64,000 bases of DNA from JADJOY01 sp046331705 [NCBI: bacterium]. Lineage in GTDB: Bacteria > JADJOY01. The notes under the pieces are model-generated. The model made no database searches and had not been told where the DNA came from. It was given only the letters and a program-made list of their open reading frames with translations. The stretch is from NCBI GenBank assembly GCA_046331705.1, contig JAXLQJ010000037.1, positions 1-64,000 on the forward strand, written 5' to 3'. Below are positions 25,284-33,489 of the stretch, in pieces (positions within the stretch are counted from its first letter, which is position 1; each line of letters starts with the position of its first letter). The translations under genes were made by a program, and so were the position numbers.

Positions 25284-26516
25284 TCAAGCCCGCCCGAGGA
25301 CCAAGGTCACGTTGGTGCCGCCGAACCCCAGCGAGTTCGAGATCGCCACGTCGACGTCCGCGGGCCGGCTCGTGTGCGGCACGTAGTCGAGATCGCACTC
25401 GCTGTCGGGGTGGTCGAGGTTGATCGTCGGAGGCAGGATGCGATCCCGGATCGCGAGCGCGGTCAGCGCCGCCTCCACGGCGCCGGTGGCGCCGAGACAG
25501 TGGCCGAGCATCGACTTGGTGCTCGATACCGCGAGGCGCCCGGCGTGTGCGCCGAACACCGCGCGGATCGCGCGCGTCTCCTCGAGGTCGTTCATCGGCG
25601 TCGAGGTGCCGTGCGCGTTGACGTAGCCCACGCGCTCCGCTGCGACGCCCGCATCCAGCAACGCCGCCCGCATGCAGCGCGCGGCGCCCTCGCCACCCGG
25701 CGCGGGCGCCGTCACGTGGTACGCATCACCGCTCATGCCGTAACCCATCAGCTCCGCGACGATGGGCGCGCCGCGCGCGATCGCTCGCTCACGTTCCTCC
25801 AGGATCACCACCGCGGCGCCATCGCTCATCACGAAGCCGTCGCGATCGCGATCGAACGGGCGGCTGGCGCGGGTGGGATCGTCGTTGCGAGCCGAGAGCG
25901 CGCGCATCGCCTCGAACGCGCCGAGACCGAGCCGGCACAGCGCGGCCTCGCTGCCGCCCGCGATCACCGCATCGGCGCGGCCCGCTCGGATCCAGTCGAG
26001 ACCGAGGCCGAGCGAGTGGGCCCCGCTCGCGCACGCGCTCACGGGTGCGACGATGGGGCCTTTGGCGCCGGCGCGGATGGCGATCTGACCGGCGGCCAGG
26101 TTGATGAGCACCATCGGCAGGAAGAACGGCGTGAGGCGCGCACGCTCGGGGTCGTCGACGGCCGCCCCGAGCGCGTGGATGGTGGCGATCCCGCCGATCC
26201 CGCTCGACACCGCGACCCCCACCCGCTCGGCGAATGGAGTGGGGATCTCGAAGTGGGCATCGGCGATCGCCAGCGACGCCGACGCCACCGCGAGCTGGAT
26301 GAAGCGATCCATGTGCCGCGCGTCCTTGGGCGCGAGCCAGACGTGCGGATCGAAGTCGCGGACCTCGCCGCCGATGCGGGTCTTGAGCCCGGCGGTGTCG
26401 AACCCCGCGATGCGGCCGATTCCCGACCGGCCCGCGACCACCCCGCGCCAAGTCGCGTCGGTGCCGGTGCCCAAGCAGGTGGCGAGGCCCACTCCCGTGA
26501 TCACCGCTCGTCGCAC
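25284..26516 (-). CDS. Beta-ketoacyl-ACP synthase II-type condensing enzyme
   Basis: A 410-residue KAS of the FabF class. The catalytic triad is complete: C162 in PVSACASGAHSLG, H302 in NAHGTSTPMND and H339 in KSMLGHCLGATG, with K334 beside it. The GTG start at 26516 gives VRRAVITGVG, matching the FabF N-terminus. It elongates acyl-ACP with malonyl-ACP. No ACP, ketoreductase or dehydratase gene is adjacent, so it is not the usual fab cluster. It may be a second FabF or serve a specialised lipid. Convergent with the GT39-like gene. Confidence 0.88.
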   Translation of the reverse strand: MRRAVITGVGLATCLGTGTDATWRGVVAGRSGIGRIAGFDTAGLKTRIGGEVRDFDPHVWLAPKDARHMDRFIQLAVASASLAIADAHFEIPTPFAERVGVAVSSGIGGIATIHALGAAVDDPERARLTPFFLPMVLINLAAGQIAIRAGAKGPIVAPVSACASGAHSLGLGLDWIRAGRADAVIAGGSEAALCRLGLGAFEAMRALSARNDDPTRASRPFDRDRDGFVMSDGAAVVILEERERAIARGAPIVAELMGYGMSGDAYHVTAPAPGGEGAARCMRAALLDAGVAAERVGYVNAHGTSTPMNDLEETRAIRAVFGAHAGRLAVSSTKSMLGHCLGATGAVEAALTALAIRDRILPPTINLDHPDSECDLDYVPHTSRPADVDVAISNSLGFGGTNVTLVLGRA

Positions 26517-26591
26517 GTCACGTCCCGTCCGGCGCCACACCCGGGTGGCGCGCCGGCGCGCGAGATTAGCACGCGACCCGCGCACGCCGGT

Positions 26592-26619
26592 TTGACATCG
26601 CGGCTTCCTCAGCTAAGAA
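26592..26619 (+). promoter_or_regulatory. Sigma-70-type promoter for the GT2 gene
   Basis: A perfect -35 TTGACA (26592-26597), 16-nt spacer, and -10 TAAGAA (26614-26619), about 65 nt before the GT2 start codon. The region is clearly less GC-rich than its surroundings. Confidence 0.5.
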
Positions 26620-26689
26620 AGCGTCGCGCCGCGCGCCACGCGCGAACCACTCATCGCCCTTCACCTCGACCTTCGCCCCCGTCGATCAC

Positions 26690-27463
26690 ATGACGCGCTC
26701 GCGCCGTGCCCGCTTCCTCACGGTGGTCTTGCCGGCCTTCGACGAGGAAGCCGCGATCGAGCGCGCGCTCCACGCGATCGGCGCGCACCTCGAGGCGAGC
26801 GTCACCGGCTACGAGATCGTGGTGGTCGACGACGGCTCGCGCGACGGCACCGCGGCACGCGTGGCGCGCGCGGCCGCCGAGGACGCGCGCATTCGGCTGC
26901 TGCGCTCGCCGCGCAATCGCGGCAAGGGTCACGCGGTGCGCGAGGGCATCCTGGCGAGCCGTGGGGAAGTGGTGGTGTTCCTGGACGTCGACCTGTCGAC
27001 ACCGATCGAGACGCTGGAGCGGGCGTGGCCGCTGCTCGACGCCGGTGCGCACGTGGTGGTCGGGTCGCGCCGCATGCCGGGATCCGAGATCGAGATCCAC
27101 CAGGGAGCCTTGCGCGAGACCCTCGGCGACGTCTTTCGCCGCGGCGCACGTCGCCTGCTCGGCATCCCGGTCAGCGATCTCACCTGCGGCTTCAAGGTCT
27201 TCACCGGGCCAGAGGGCCGAGCGCTCTTCCGCCGCGTCGCGCTCACCGACTGGAGCTTCGACGTGGAGCTGCTGGTGGCGGCGGTCGATGCCGGGCTCGT
27301 CGTGCGCGACGTCCCCGTGCGGTGGCGAAACGATCCGGACTCGAAGGTGCGGCTGGTTCGCGATCTGCCGCTCGCGGTGCTCGGCATCCTGCGCGTGCTC
27401 GCGCGCAGGATGCGGAAAGAGTACCGCCGCCCGCTCGAGATCGAACGGACGGCGGTTCGTTGA
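26690..27463 (+). CDS. Glycosyltransferase family 2 (dolichyl/polyprenyl-phosphate sugar synthase type)
   Basis: A 257-residue GT-A fold transferase without membrane segments. VVDDGSRDGT (res. 44-53) binds the nucleotide, FLDVDLSTP holds the DxD metal motif, and LTCGFKVFTG with the DVPVRWRND C-terminus resembles ALG5/DPM1-type enzymes that load glucose or mannose onto polyprenyl phosphate. Such products are the donors of GT39-like enzymes, two of which are encoded in this window (23634-25235 and 59830-61149). That functional link is inferred. It has its own promoter and ends near a hairpin. Confidence 0.82.
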   Translation: MTRSRRARFLTVVLPAFDEEAAIERALHAIGAHLEASVTGYEIVVVDDGSRDGTAARVARAAAEDARIRLLRSPRNRGKGHAVREGILASRGEVVVFLDVDLSTPIETLERAWPLLDAGAHVVVGSRRMPGSEIEIHQGALRETLGDVFRRGARRLLGIPVSDLTCGFKVFTGPEGRALFRRVALTDWSFDVELLVAAVDAGLVVRDVPVRWRNDPDSKVRLVRDLPLAVLGILRVLARRMRKEYRRPLEIERTAVR

Positions 27464-27507
27464 GGTCGATGCCCACGCGCGGTGGGCGCGGGCGCCGGCT
27501 CAGGAGC

Positions 27508-27525
27508 GCCGCGCCGAGGCGCGGC
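27508..27525. terminator. Hairpin between convergent GT2 and unknown gene
   Basis: A 7-bp stem GCCGCGC/GCGCGGC closes the tetraloop CGAG immediately before the stop codon (read on the minus strand at 27526) of the convergent gene. It has no T-run. Terminator-like for the rightward GT2 gene. Confidence 0.4.
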
Positions 27526-27933
27526 TCACATGTGCCCCTTCACCATCGGCAGGCCTTGCTCGACCTGGACCTTGAACTTCTTGCTGATGACCTTCTTCCA
27601 GTCCGCCGCTACGGGCGGCACGTAGATCTGCCGGATGTAGTCGAAGCCGAGGCGGACGTGGCTCTGATCCACCGGCTCGCGCTGCAGCGTCACGGTGCTG
27701 TACTTGGGCACCCCGAGCAGCTTGAGGCGCCGCGCCAGATCCGCCTTGATCTCCTCGTCGCTCACGTTGCGGCTGAAGCGCGCGATGTCGAGCGCCGCGC
27801 TGCGCACCTTGTACCATTGCCAATAGGCGCCCACGTAATCCGACGCGCTGAAGGCGCCGCCGCCGAGGATGGCGATGACGAGAAGCGTGCGCGGGGTGAT
27901 GCCGCCCCGCTGGTCCCGAATCCACTTCCGCAT
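27526..27933 (-). CDS. Single-pass membrane protein, DUF4845-like
   Basis: A 135-residue protein. A short basic N-terminus (MRKWIRDQRGG) leads into one hydrophobic helix (res. 13-33), then a soluble domain with a predicted alpha/beta pattern. The layout (RG-rich start, pilin-like helix, FDYIRQIYVPPV near the end) resembles DUF4845 proteins, but I cannot confirm membership by eye. GGAGG lies 7 nt before the ATG. A good promoter is found upstream. Divergent from the ExeA-like gene. Confidence 0.6.
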   Translation of the reverse strand: MRKWIRDQRGGITPRTLLVIAILGGGAFSASDYVGAYWQWYKVRSAALDIARFSRNVSDEEIKADLARRLKLLGVPKYSTVTLQREPVDQSHVRLGFDYIRQIYVPPVAADWKKVISKKFKVQVEQGLPMVKGHM

Positions 27934-27983
27934 GTGCAGGCCTCCCGCTCGACTGGTGAATCCCCCGATCCTCGGGGCGCCCA

Positions 27984-28013
27984 CTCTTAGCCCCGTGCTT
28001 TCCGCATTGTCAA
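27984..28013 (-). promoter_or_regulatory. Promoter of the DUF4845-like gene
   Basis: Read leftward: -35 TTGACA (28013-28008), 18-nt spacer, -10 TAAGAG (27989-27984), about 50 nt before the ATG at 27933. Its -10 resembles the TAAGAA of the GT2 promoter. Confidence 0.45.
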
Positions 28014-28170
28014 CGCACGTTCGCGCCCGCACGCCGAGGACCTGCGCAAGCGTTCGCGCGCGTGCGGACCGCGCGCACGCGAACGTCGGGCCTCGCTGCC
28101 ACGCCCAGAGGGATGTGGCTATTCTGCGGCACCGGCGTGCGAGACGTCGCGATCCCGCTTCGGAGTCGAC

Positions 28171-30429
28171 GTGTACCACAAGTTCTACGGACTGACCGAC
28201 GCGCCGTTTCGGATCACCCCCGATCCGCGTTTTCTCTATCTCGGCCCCGCGCACCGCGAGGCCCTCGCGACGCTGATCTACGGCATCCGCGAGCGCAAGG
28301 GATTGGTGGCGCTCACGGGCGGCGTGGGCACCGGCAAGACCACGTTGCTCGAGGGGCTCTTCGAGCGGCTGGCGGGCGAGTGTGTGTTCGTTCGGATTCG
28401 CGATCCGCGCGCGGATTTCACGGCGATCGTGCGCGAGCTGCTGGCGGCTCTCGGCATCCCTTCGCACGGCGTCGACCGCACCGCGGCGATGCAGTTGCTC
28501 TGGGAACGGCTCTCGGCGCCGGACGCGGCCACCATCAACCCCACGTTGGTGATCGACGAGGCGCAGGACGTGCGCGACGAGGTGCTGGAGGACTTCCGGC
28601 TCCTCTCCAACCTGGAGACCCACGACCGCAAGTTGATCCAGATGCTGCTCGTCGGTCAGCCCGAGTTCCGCCGCCGGCTGGAGGCACCGGGGCTCGAGGC
28701 GCTGCGCCAGCGCATCGCGCTCTCGACGACGTTGCACCCGCTCACGCTCTCGGAGTGCACGGCGTACGTGAAGCATCGCCTGGCGGTGGCCGGCGCCGAG
28801 CCGGACGGCATCTTCGCGATCGGCGCCTTCGAGGCGATCCACGACTACGCCCGCGGCATCCCACGGCTCATCAACGTCGTGTGCGACGGCGCGCTCTCCA
28901 TGGGCTACGCCACCGGCACGCGGCCGATCCACGCCGGGCTCGTGCGCGAGGTCGTCCAGGACCTGCGTGGCGAGGGCGCGCCGCTCGGCGCGGAGCCCGA
29001 CGGTGCTCGCCCGTCCCGCGCCGCCCCGGCGGCTGCGGCGACGCCGCGACGCACGCGCGCCGCGGGCGGTGCATGGGTCGCCGCCGCGGGTGTGGGCTCC
29101 GTGCTGGTGCTGGTCGGCGCGCTCGCGGGCCCGAGGCTCCACGCCTTGGGTCGGCGTCACACGGTGCCGGGCCCGCAGGCGGCGTTGCCCACGCCGCGCC
29201 TACCGGAGAGCACGCCTCCGGCCTACCAGCCTCCGCCGCCGGAGGCGGACGATACACGCATCGCTCGAATCGCGACCGAGCCGCGCGGCGCGAGTCCCGT
29301 CCAAGACATCCCAGCGCCCGACGCTGCGCCGCTCCGGCCGGCAGCTCCGGCCCAGCCCGCGCCCAGCGCGGACCCGGTCCCGGCGGGCGCGGCGCTCGTC
29401 ACCGAGCCGAGCGCTTCCCGCGCCACGACGGCCGCGGCGCCCACCCGAACGGTCGAGCCGCCGAGCGAGCCATTCCCGAGCGTCTCGACCGAGCGCGACG
29501 CCGGCGCCGAGCCGGTCCTCGACGGCGTGCCCGACGTGCGCGAGGACGCCCGCGCCGAGCGCAATCCGGCGCGACCGCAGCCCAGCGGGGCGAGCGCCGC
29601 TTCCGCGCGCACCGCCCCGAACGATTCGGTCGATGCCGAACCCGACGACCAGCGCGACTCGGGCGCCGCCGATCGCCTACGCGAGCGTGACCGCCAGGCG
29701 AAGCTCGCGAAGGACTTGGCGCGAGAGAAGGACAAGGACAAGGACAAGGCCAGGGCCAAGGAAAAAGAGAAGGAGAAGGCCGCGGCGAAGACACTGGCCG
29801 ATCGCAAGAGCGCTTCCCGGCTCACCGAAGCGAAGAACGCGCCGGAGTCCCGTGGCCAGGACATCGCACGCCGCGACTCCCGGGATGAGAACGGCGGCGA
29901 GGCGGATTCGACCAGCGGTGGCGAGACCGCCGCGCTCGATTCCGAGCGGTCCTCCCTGCGCGAAGCACGGCCGCGCCTGGCGCCGAGCGAGCCCAATGGC
30001 GCTCGCGCGGCGACCGCGACTCGGCCTGAGGCCAAGATGTTCATCGTTCCCGATGCGCCGGAGGCGAGCCAGCCGGTCGCACCGAGCTTGCGCATGAAAG
30101 AGCTTTACGCCTCGCACAAGCTCGGTGCCGCGGAGCCGAGCCCCCGATTCGTACCCGGAGACACGGTGAACCTGGTGGCGATGTACGAGCTCGCCAACGT
30201 GTCGGGCGGCGGAACGGTGTCGATCGACCTGTGGGTCCGCGGACCCAACCAGGAAGACCTGCCAGCGCTGGGCGCCCGCCGCGAGATCGCCGCGCGGGCA
30301 GGAACCTTCCAAGCGGCGGTGGCGCGGCGGATCCCAGCCAACGCGCCGTCCGGCGTCTACGGGCTGGTTGCGCGAGTCAGCCACGGCGGCGTCGAGTCGC
30401 GGCGCGTGTTCCTGTTCCGCGTCGACTGA
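28171..30429 (+). CDS. ExeA/GspA-type AAA ATPase with long disordered linker and extra C-terminal domain
   Basis: A 752-residue protein. Res. 1-270 form an ExeA-like AAA domain: MYHKFYGLTDAPFRITPDPR, Walker A GGVGTGKTT (50-58), Walker B TLVIDEAQ (125-132), and RGIPRLINVVCD as sensor 2. A transmembrane helix spans res. 301-320. Res. 330-640 are low-complexity, first Pro/Ala-rich, then a Lys/Glu/Asp run of KD and KE repeats near 29720-29780, with no predicted fold. The last 110 residues form a compact beta-rich domain (MKELYASHKLGA to the end). ExeA normally works with ExeB to place the type II secretin through peptidoglycan; here the usual peptidoglycan-binding domain is not visible. GTG start. 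Confidence 0.72.
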   Translation: MYHKFYGLTDAPFRITPDPRFLYLGPAHREALATLIYGIRERKGLVALTGGVGTGKTTLLEGLFERLAGECVFVRIRDPRADFTAIVRELLAALGIPSHGVDRTAAMQLLWERLSAPDAATINPTLVIDEAQDVRDEVLEDFRLLSNLETHDRKLIQMLLVGQPEFRRRLEAPGLEALRQRIALSTTLHPLTLSECTAYVKHRLAVAGAEPDGIFAIGAFEAIHDYARGIPRLINVVCDGALSMGYATGTRPIHAGLVREVVQDLRGEGAPLGAEPDGARPSRAAPAAAATPRRTRAAGGAWVAAAGVGSVLVLVGALAGPRLHALGRRHTVPGPQAALPTPRLPESTPPAYQPPPPEADDTRIARIATEPRGASPVQDIPAPDAAPLRPAAPAQPAPSADPVPAGAALVTEPSASRATTAAAPTRTVEPPSEPFPSVSTERDAGAEPVLDGVPDVREDARAERNPARPQPSGASAASARTAPNDSVDAEPDDQRDSGAADRLRERDRQAKLAKDLAREKDKDKDKARAKEKEKEKAAAKTLADRKSASRLTEAKNAPESRGQDIARRDSRDENGGEADSTSGGETAALDSERSSLREARPRLAPSEPNGARAATATRPEAKMFIVPDAPEASQPVAPSLRMKELYASHKLGAAEPSPRFVPGDTVNLVAMYELANVSGGGTVSIDLWVRGPNQEDLPALGARREIAARAGTFQAAVARRIPANAPSGVYGLVARVSHGGVESRRVFLFRVD

Positions 30430-30481
30430 ACGGGCGCAGCGCCGACGCGCGGTGCGTGCCCCGGCGCCCGCAGACGGCCGG

Positions 30482-31033
30482 CTACGATCGCGTCGGCGTG
30501 CGCAGCCCGACGCCGGAAGGCTCCTCGCTCGCGCGCCGGCGCACGCGCCAGCGCCTGACGCCCTGGTGCACCAGCTCGACCACCGCGCTCGCCGCGAGCA
30601 ACTCGGGGATCCACGCCAGGCTGGCCTCCGGCGAGACCAAGCCGATCTCGTAGCCGCGCCACGTGATCGGCCAGAAGATCGGCTCGCCGCCCGACGCGTG
30701 CCACTGGAACGAGTCCATGAAGAGGTGAGTCGCGGAGCCGAGGAGCAAGGTGAAGAACGCCGCGGCGCGGCGTTCGCGCACGAAGAGGTGGGCGAGGGCG
30801 TAACAGGCGAGGATGAGCCCCACCGGCAGGTGCCCTGGCATCCACATCCAGTACCACTGCGGCTCGGCGAGCTGGCCCGTGCGGAAGTTGATCTCGCCGA
30901 TGATCCGCACCGGAAGCCGGCTCAAGAGGTCGGGCAGGCAGTTGCCGATCACGAGCAGCACCACCCCATGCCGCAGGCGCAGGAAGCGACCCGTGAGATG
31001 GCCGGCGACGCTGTGCGTGATCAGATCAGGCAT
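30482..31033 (-). CDS. Membrane-bound metal-dependent hydrolase-like protein (YdjM/DUF457-like)
   Basis: A 183-residue integral membrane protein. It begins MPDLITHSVAGH and holds NCLPDLLSRLP, the HLPVG loop and SATHLFMDSFQWH. These His/Asp residues at membrane borders are typical of the LexA-regulated YdjM/DUF457 group, which resembles phospholipase C-type hydrolases. Four or five hydrophobic helices. Activity unproven for the family. Its ATG lies within the 3' end of the upstream gene (8-nt overlap), so the two form one transcript. Also resembles DUF4184 proteins. Confidence 0.6.
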   Translation of the reverse strand: MPDLITHSVAGHLTGRFLRLRHGVVLLVIGNCLPDLLSRLPVRIIGEINFRTGQLAEPQWYWMWMPGHLPVGLILACYALAHLFVRERRAAAFFTLLLGSATHLFMDSFQWHASGGEPIFWPITWRGYEIGLVSPEASLAWIPELLAASAVVELVHQGVRRWRVRRRASEEPSGVGLRTPTRS

Positions 31034-31520
31034 CGTCCCAGCGCTCCACGAGCCCACCGCGCTCGCGATCCCAGCGGAACACGACGAGGCCGGCGCCGAG
31101 CGCGCCGAGCATCCCCACGAGCGAGGCCCGGTTCTTCCAGGGACGCGCCTCGTGGACGTAGACGCGACGCGCGTCGAGGTAGCCGTCGGACCGGAACATG
31201 CCCTCGACGCTGATGGTGACGCCGCGGTCGACGCCGGCGGGCAGCACACCGTCCGGCGGCCGAACCCGCCCCAGGCCACGGCCGGCGCGCACCACGATCA
31301 TGCCGTCCTCGATCGCGCGGACCCGCTGGACCGAGAGCCGCAGTTCCTTGCCGTTCCAGCGCGCCGGATCGGCCAGGCAGGTGGCGAACGTGATCTCGTG
31401 CATCGGCCCCGAGAAGGCGAACCACGCCATGACGCCGAATAGCGCGACCAGCGCCAGCGCCGCGCGCACGGCGCGGTTCCGGTCGCCGAAGCCGGCGGAG
31501 ATCCAGGCGGAGGTGGACAT
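31026..31520 (-). CDS. Membrane-anchored OB-fold-like protein of unknown function
   Basis: A 164-residue protein with a hydrophobic helix at res. 20-38 and a second at about 132-150. Between them is a beta-rich segment of about 90 residues (ARWNGKELRLSVQRVRAI to YLDARRVYVHE) that looks like an OB fold, broadly like CcmE or tRNA_anti-like domains. The heme-binding His of CcmE is not in a recognisable context, so I do not call it CcmE. The gene is coupled to the downstream membrane hydrolase-like gene. Confidence 0.5.
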   Translation of the reverse strand: MSTSAWISAGFGDRNRAVRAALALVALFGVMAWFAFSGPMHEITFATCLADPARWNGKELRLSVQRVRAIEDGMIVVRAGRGLGRVRPPDGVLPAGVDRGVTISVEGMFRSDGYLDARRVYVHEARPWKNRASLVGMLGALGAGLVVFRWDRERGGLVERWDDA

Positions 31521-31840
31521 GGGGCGGGTCGCTCGACGACGCACGCGACGAAACGCCCGAGGATAACAGCAGCTCCCAACGGCCACCGTAGCTCGGCGGC
31601 GTCCGTCACGTGGGGACCGGCGCAGCTCGCACGCCGATCGAGCGCTGCGTCGCCGCGCGCCGTGACCCGCACCGCGCCTTGACTCCGAATCTCGCCTCCG
31701 TACACTGGCCGCCGCCGTCACGGCGCGCGCCGGGCCTCCCGGGAAGAGCGGATCCCCCCGAGTCGCACGTGCCGGCCGCGGTCGCGCGCGCCGCTCTCGG
31801 CGCCATCTCACGCACGCTCGAAGGACGGAGACGCACGACG
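31521..31840. other. Intergenic region upstream of transaldolase
   Basis: 320 bp between two divergent genes. Apart from the transaldolase promoter at 31679-31706 I see no convincing coding frame, RNA or repeat. Confidence 0.5.
31679..31706 (+). promoter_or_regulatory. Promoter of the transaldolase gene
   Basis: -35 TTGACT (31679-31684), 16-nt spacer, -10 TACACT (31701-31706), 135 nt before the ATG. Both hexamers are close to the sigma-70 consensus. Confidence 0.45.
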
Positions 31841-32491
31841 ATGAAGTTCTTTCTCGACACCGCGAACATCGACGAAGTGAAGGAAGGCATCGCCGCTGGC
31901 CTGGTCGACGGCATCACCACCAACCCGAGCCTGGTGGCGAAGGAAGGCAAGCCCTTTCGCGCGGTGGTGGACGAGATCCTGACGCTGGTCGACGGACCGG
32001 TGAGCCTGGAGGTCGTCTCCGTCGACGCCGAGGGCATCGTGAAGGAAGGCCGAGAGCTGGCCGCGATCCACAAGAACGTCGTGGTCAAGGTGCCGCTCAT
32101 CCCCGAGGGGTTGAAGGCGGTGCGCCAGCTTTCCAACGAAGGCATCCGCACCAACGTGACGCTGGTCTTCTCGCCGACCCAGGCCTTGCTCGCCGCCAAG
32201 GCCGGCGCGTCCTACGTGAGCCCCTTCATCGGGCGCCTCGACGACATCAGCCAGCAAGGCATGGACATCATCGAGGACATCCGCACCATCTACGACAACT
32301 ACGACTACGAGACCGAGATCCTGGTGGCCTCGATCCGTCACCCGGTCCACATCTTGGACGCGGCCCGGATCGGCGCGGACGTCTCGACGATGCCGTTCAA
32401 GGTGATGATGCAGCTGGCCCAGCACCCGCTCACGGACATCGGACTCGCCAAGTTCCTGGCCGACTGGAAGAAGGTCCCCAAGGGCGAGTGA
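31841..32491 (+). CDS. tal: Transaldolase, short (TalC/fructose-6-phosphate aldolase-like) form
   Basis: A 216-residue class I aldolase of the short transaldolase subfamily. [29 protein letters not shown], the Schiff-base lysine K83 in [39 protein letters not shown] and [13 protein letters not shown] sequence match it throughout. It moves a dihydroxyacetone unit between sedoheptulose-7-phosphate and glyceraldehyde-3-phosphate; some members are fructose-6-phosphate aldolases. Full length, with its own promoter. No other pentose-phosphate gene is adjacent. Confidence 0.92.
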   Translation: MKFFLDTANIDEVKEGIAAGLVDGITTNPSLVAKEGKPFRAVVDEILTLVDGPVSLEVVSVDAEGIVKEGRELAAIHKNVVVKVPLIPEGLKAVRQLSNEGIRTNVTLVFSPTQALLAAKAGASYVSPFIGRLDDISQQGMDIIEDIRTIYDNYDYETEILVASIRHPVHILDAARIGADVSTMPFKVMMQLAQHPLTDIGLAKFLADWKKVPKGE

Positions 32492-32509
32492 GCCGCAAGC
32501 TCCGGCGGG

Positions 32510-33361
32510 TCAGTGGATGGTCGGCCGGGCCTTGGCGCCACGGCGAATGATGTGCTCGATCGCCGCGCGGTCCTCGGCCTCCGGGGTTCCCCGCAAGTAG
32601 GCGCGCAAGTCCTGGGCCGCCGCCTCGTGCGAACCGAGGCGGTGATAGAGCAAGCCGCGGTCGCGCTTCAGCATCGGGTTCTCGGGCTGGGTCAGCACCA
32701 GCCATTCCATCACCTCGAGGGTCTTCATCGCGTCGCCCCGTCCGGCGTAGACACCCCGCAGGTTGCCCAGCATCCGCGCCAGGATGTCGCGGGTGCTGGC
32801 GCGGGCGAGGTAGCGGGAGGGCAGCTGCGTCTCGGCGCCGCCCATCTGCGCGAGCAGCGCGCGGAGGTCCGCGTCGCTCACGTCGCGGCCTTGGCCGAAC
32901 GGATCGACCAACACCGACTCGCCAGGCCCGAGCACGACGCGGACCAGGAAATGCCCGGGGAAGCCCACGCCCTCGAGCGCGAGACCCACCATGCGCCCCA
33001 GGGTGATGTAGACGACGGAGAGCGAGATCGGGATGCCGAGCCGCCGCGCCAGCACGTCGTTCAGGAAGCTGTTGCGCGGATCGTAGTAATCCTCGGTGTT
33101 GCCGCGCAGACCGAGCTCGGCGAAGAGCACGCGCTCGAGCGCCGCGCGCTGGGCGCGCGGCGCCTCGGTGCTGCCGATGTGGCCGCGCACCCGCGTCGCC
33201 AGCGCGGCGAGCTCGCCGACGACCGCGTCCACGTCGAGGTCCGGATAGGCCACCAGCGCGATCGACGCGGCCGCGTGGGCGAGGGGAATGTCGTCGTCGG
33301 CGCAATCGACCAAGGCCGCGTAGCGCCGGCGCGGCGTCGACCAGTCGTTCATGGACGGCAT
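32510..33361 (-). CDS. SirB1-type transglutaminase-like/TPR protein
   Basis: A 283-residue protein of the SirB1/YchA family. The transglutaminase-like core (about res. 35-170) has NTEDYYDPRNSFLNDVLARRLGIP, ISLSVVY and VGFPGHFLVR. The catalytic Cys position of true transglutaminases is not evident, as is usual for this family. Two TPR-like helical hairpins follow (res. 200-275). In other proteobacteria it is found near hemA-prfA-prmC, but not here. ATGs at 33361 and 33352 are both possible and neither has a clear ribosome site. Convergent with transaldolase. Confidence 0.78.
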   Translation of the reverse strand: MPSMNDWSTPRRRYAALVDCADDDIPLAHAAASIALVAYPDLDVDAVVGELAALATRVRGHIGSTEAPRAQRAALERVLFAELGLRGNTEDYYDPRNSFLNDVLARRLGIPISLSVVYITLGRMVGLALEGVGFPGHFLVRVVLGPGESVLVDPFGQGRDVSDADLRALLAQMGGAETQLPSRYLARASTRDILARMLGNLRGVYAGRGDAMKTLEVMEWLVLTQPENPMLKRDRGLLYHRLGSHEAAAQDLRAYLRGTPEAEDRAAIEHIIRRGAKARPTIH

Positions 33362-33489
33362 TCTAAACGCAAGCCGCGCGCGCCGTGAGCCTGTCGCGAG
33401 CGACGATGGCCCCCGAGCACGCCCGCCGGGACGATGGCGGCGCAGCCAGCCGCCGGGTCGCCGCGCTAGGCTCGCGCGCGGAGGCACTC

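Noticed and set aside
29700-29800. Lys/Glu/Asp codon repeat as a DNA-level tandem repeat or recombination site
   Set aside because: It is in frame within the ExeA-like gene and explained by a low-complexity charged linker.
30431-30470. Inverted repeat CGGGCGC/GCGCCCG as a terminator after the ExeA-like gene
   Set aside because: Loop of 26 nt and low-complexity arms; too weak to list.
31026-31520. Cytochrome c maturation protein CcmE
   Set aside because: Membrane anchor and OB-like core are similar, but the heme-binding His motif is not recognisable and no ccm genes are nearby.
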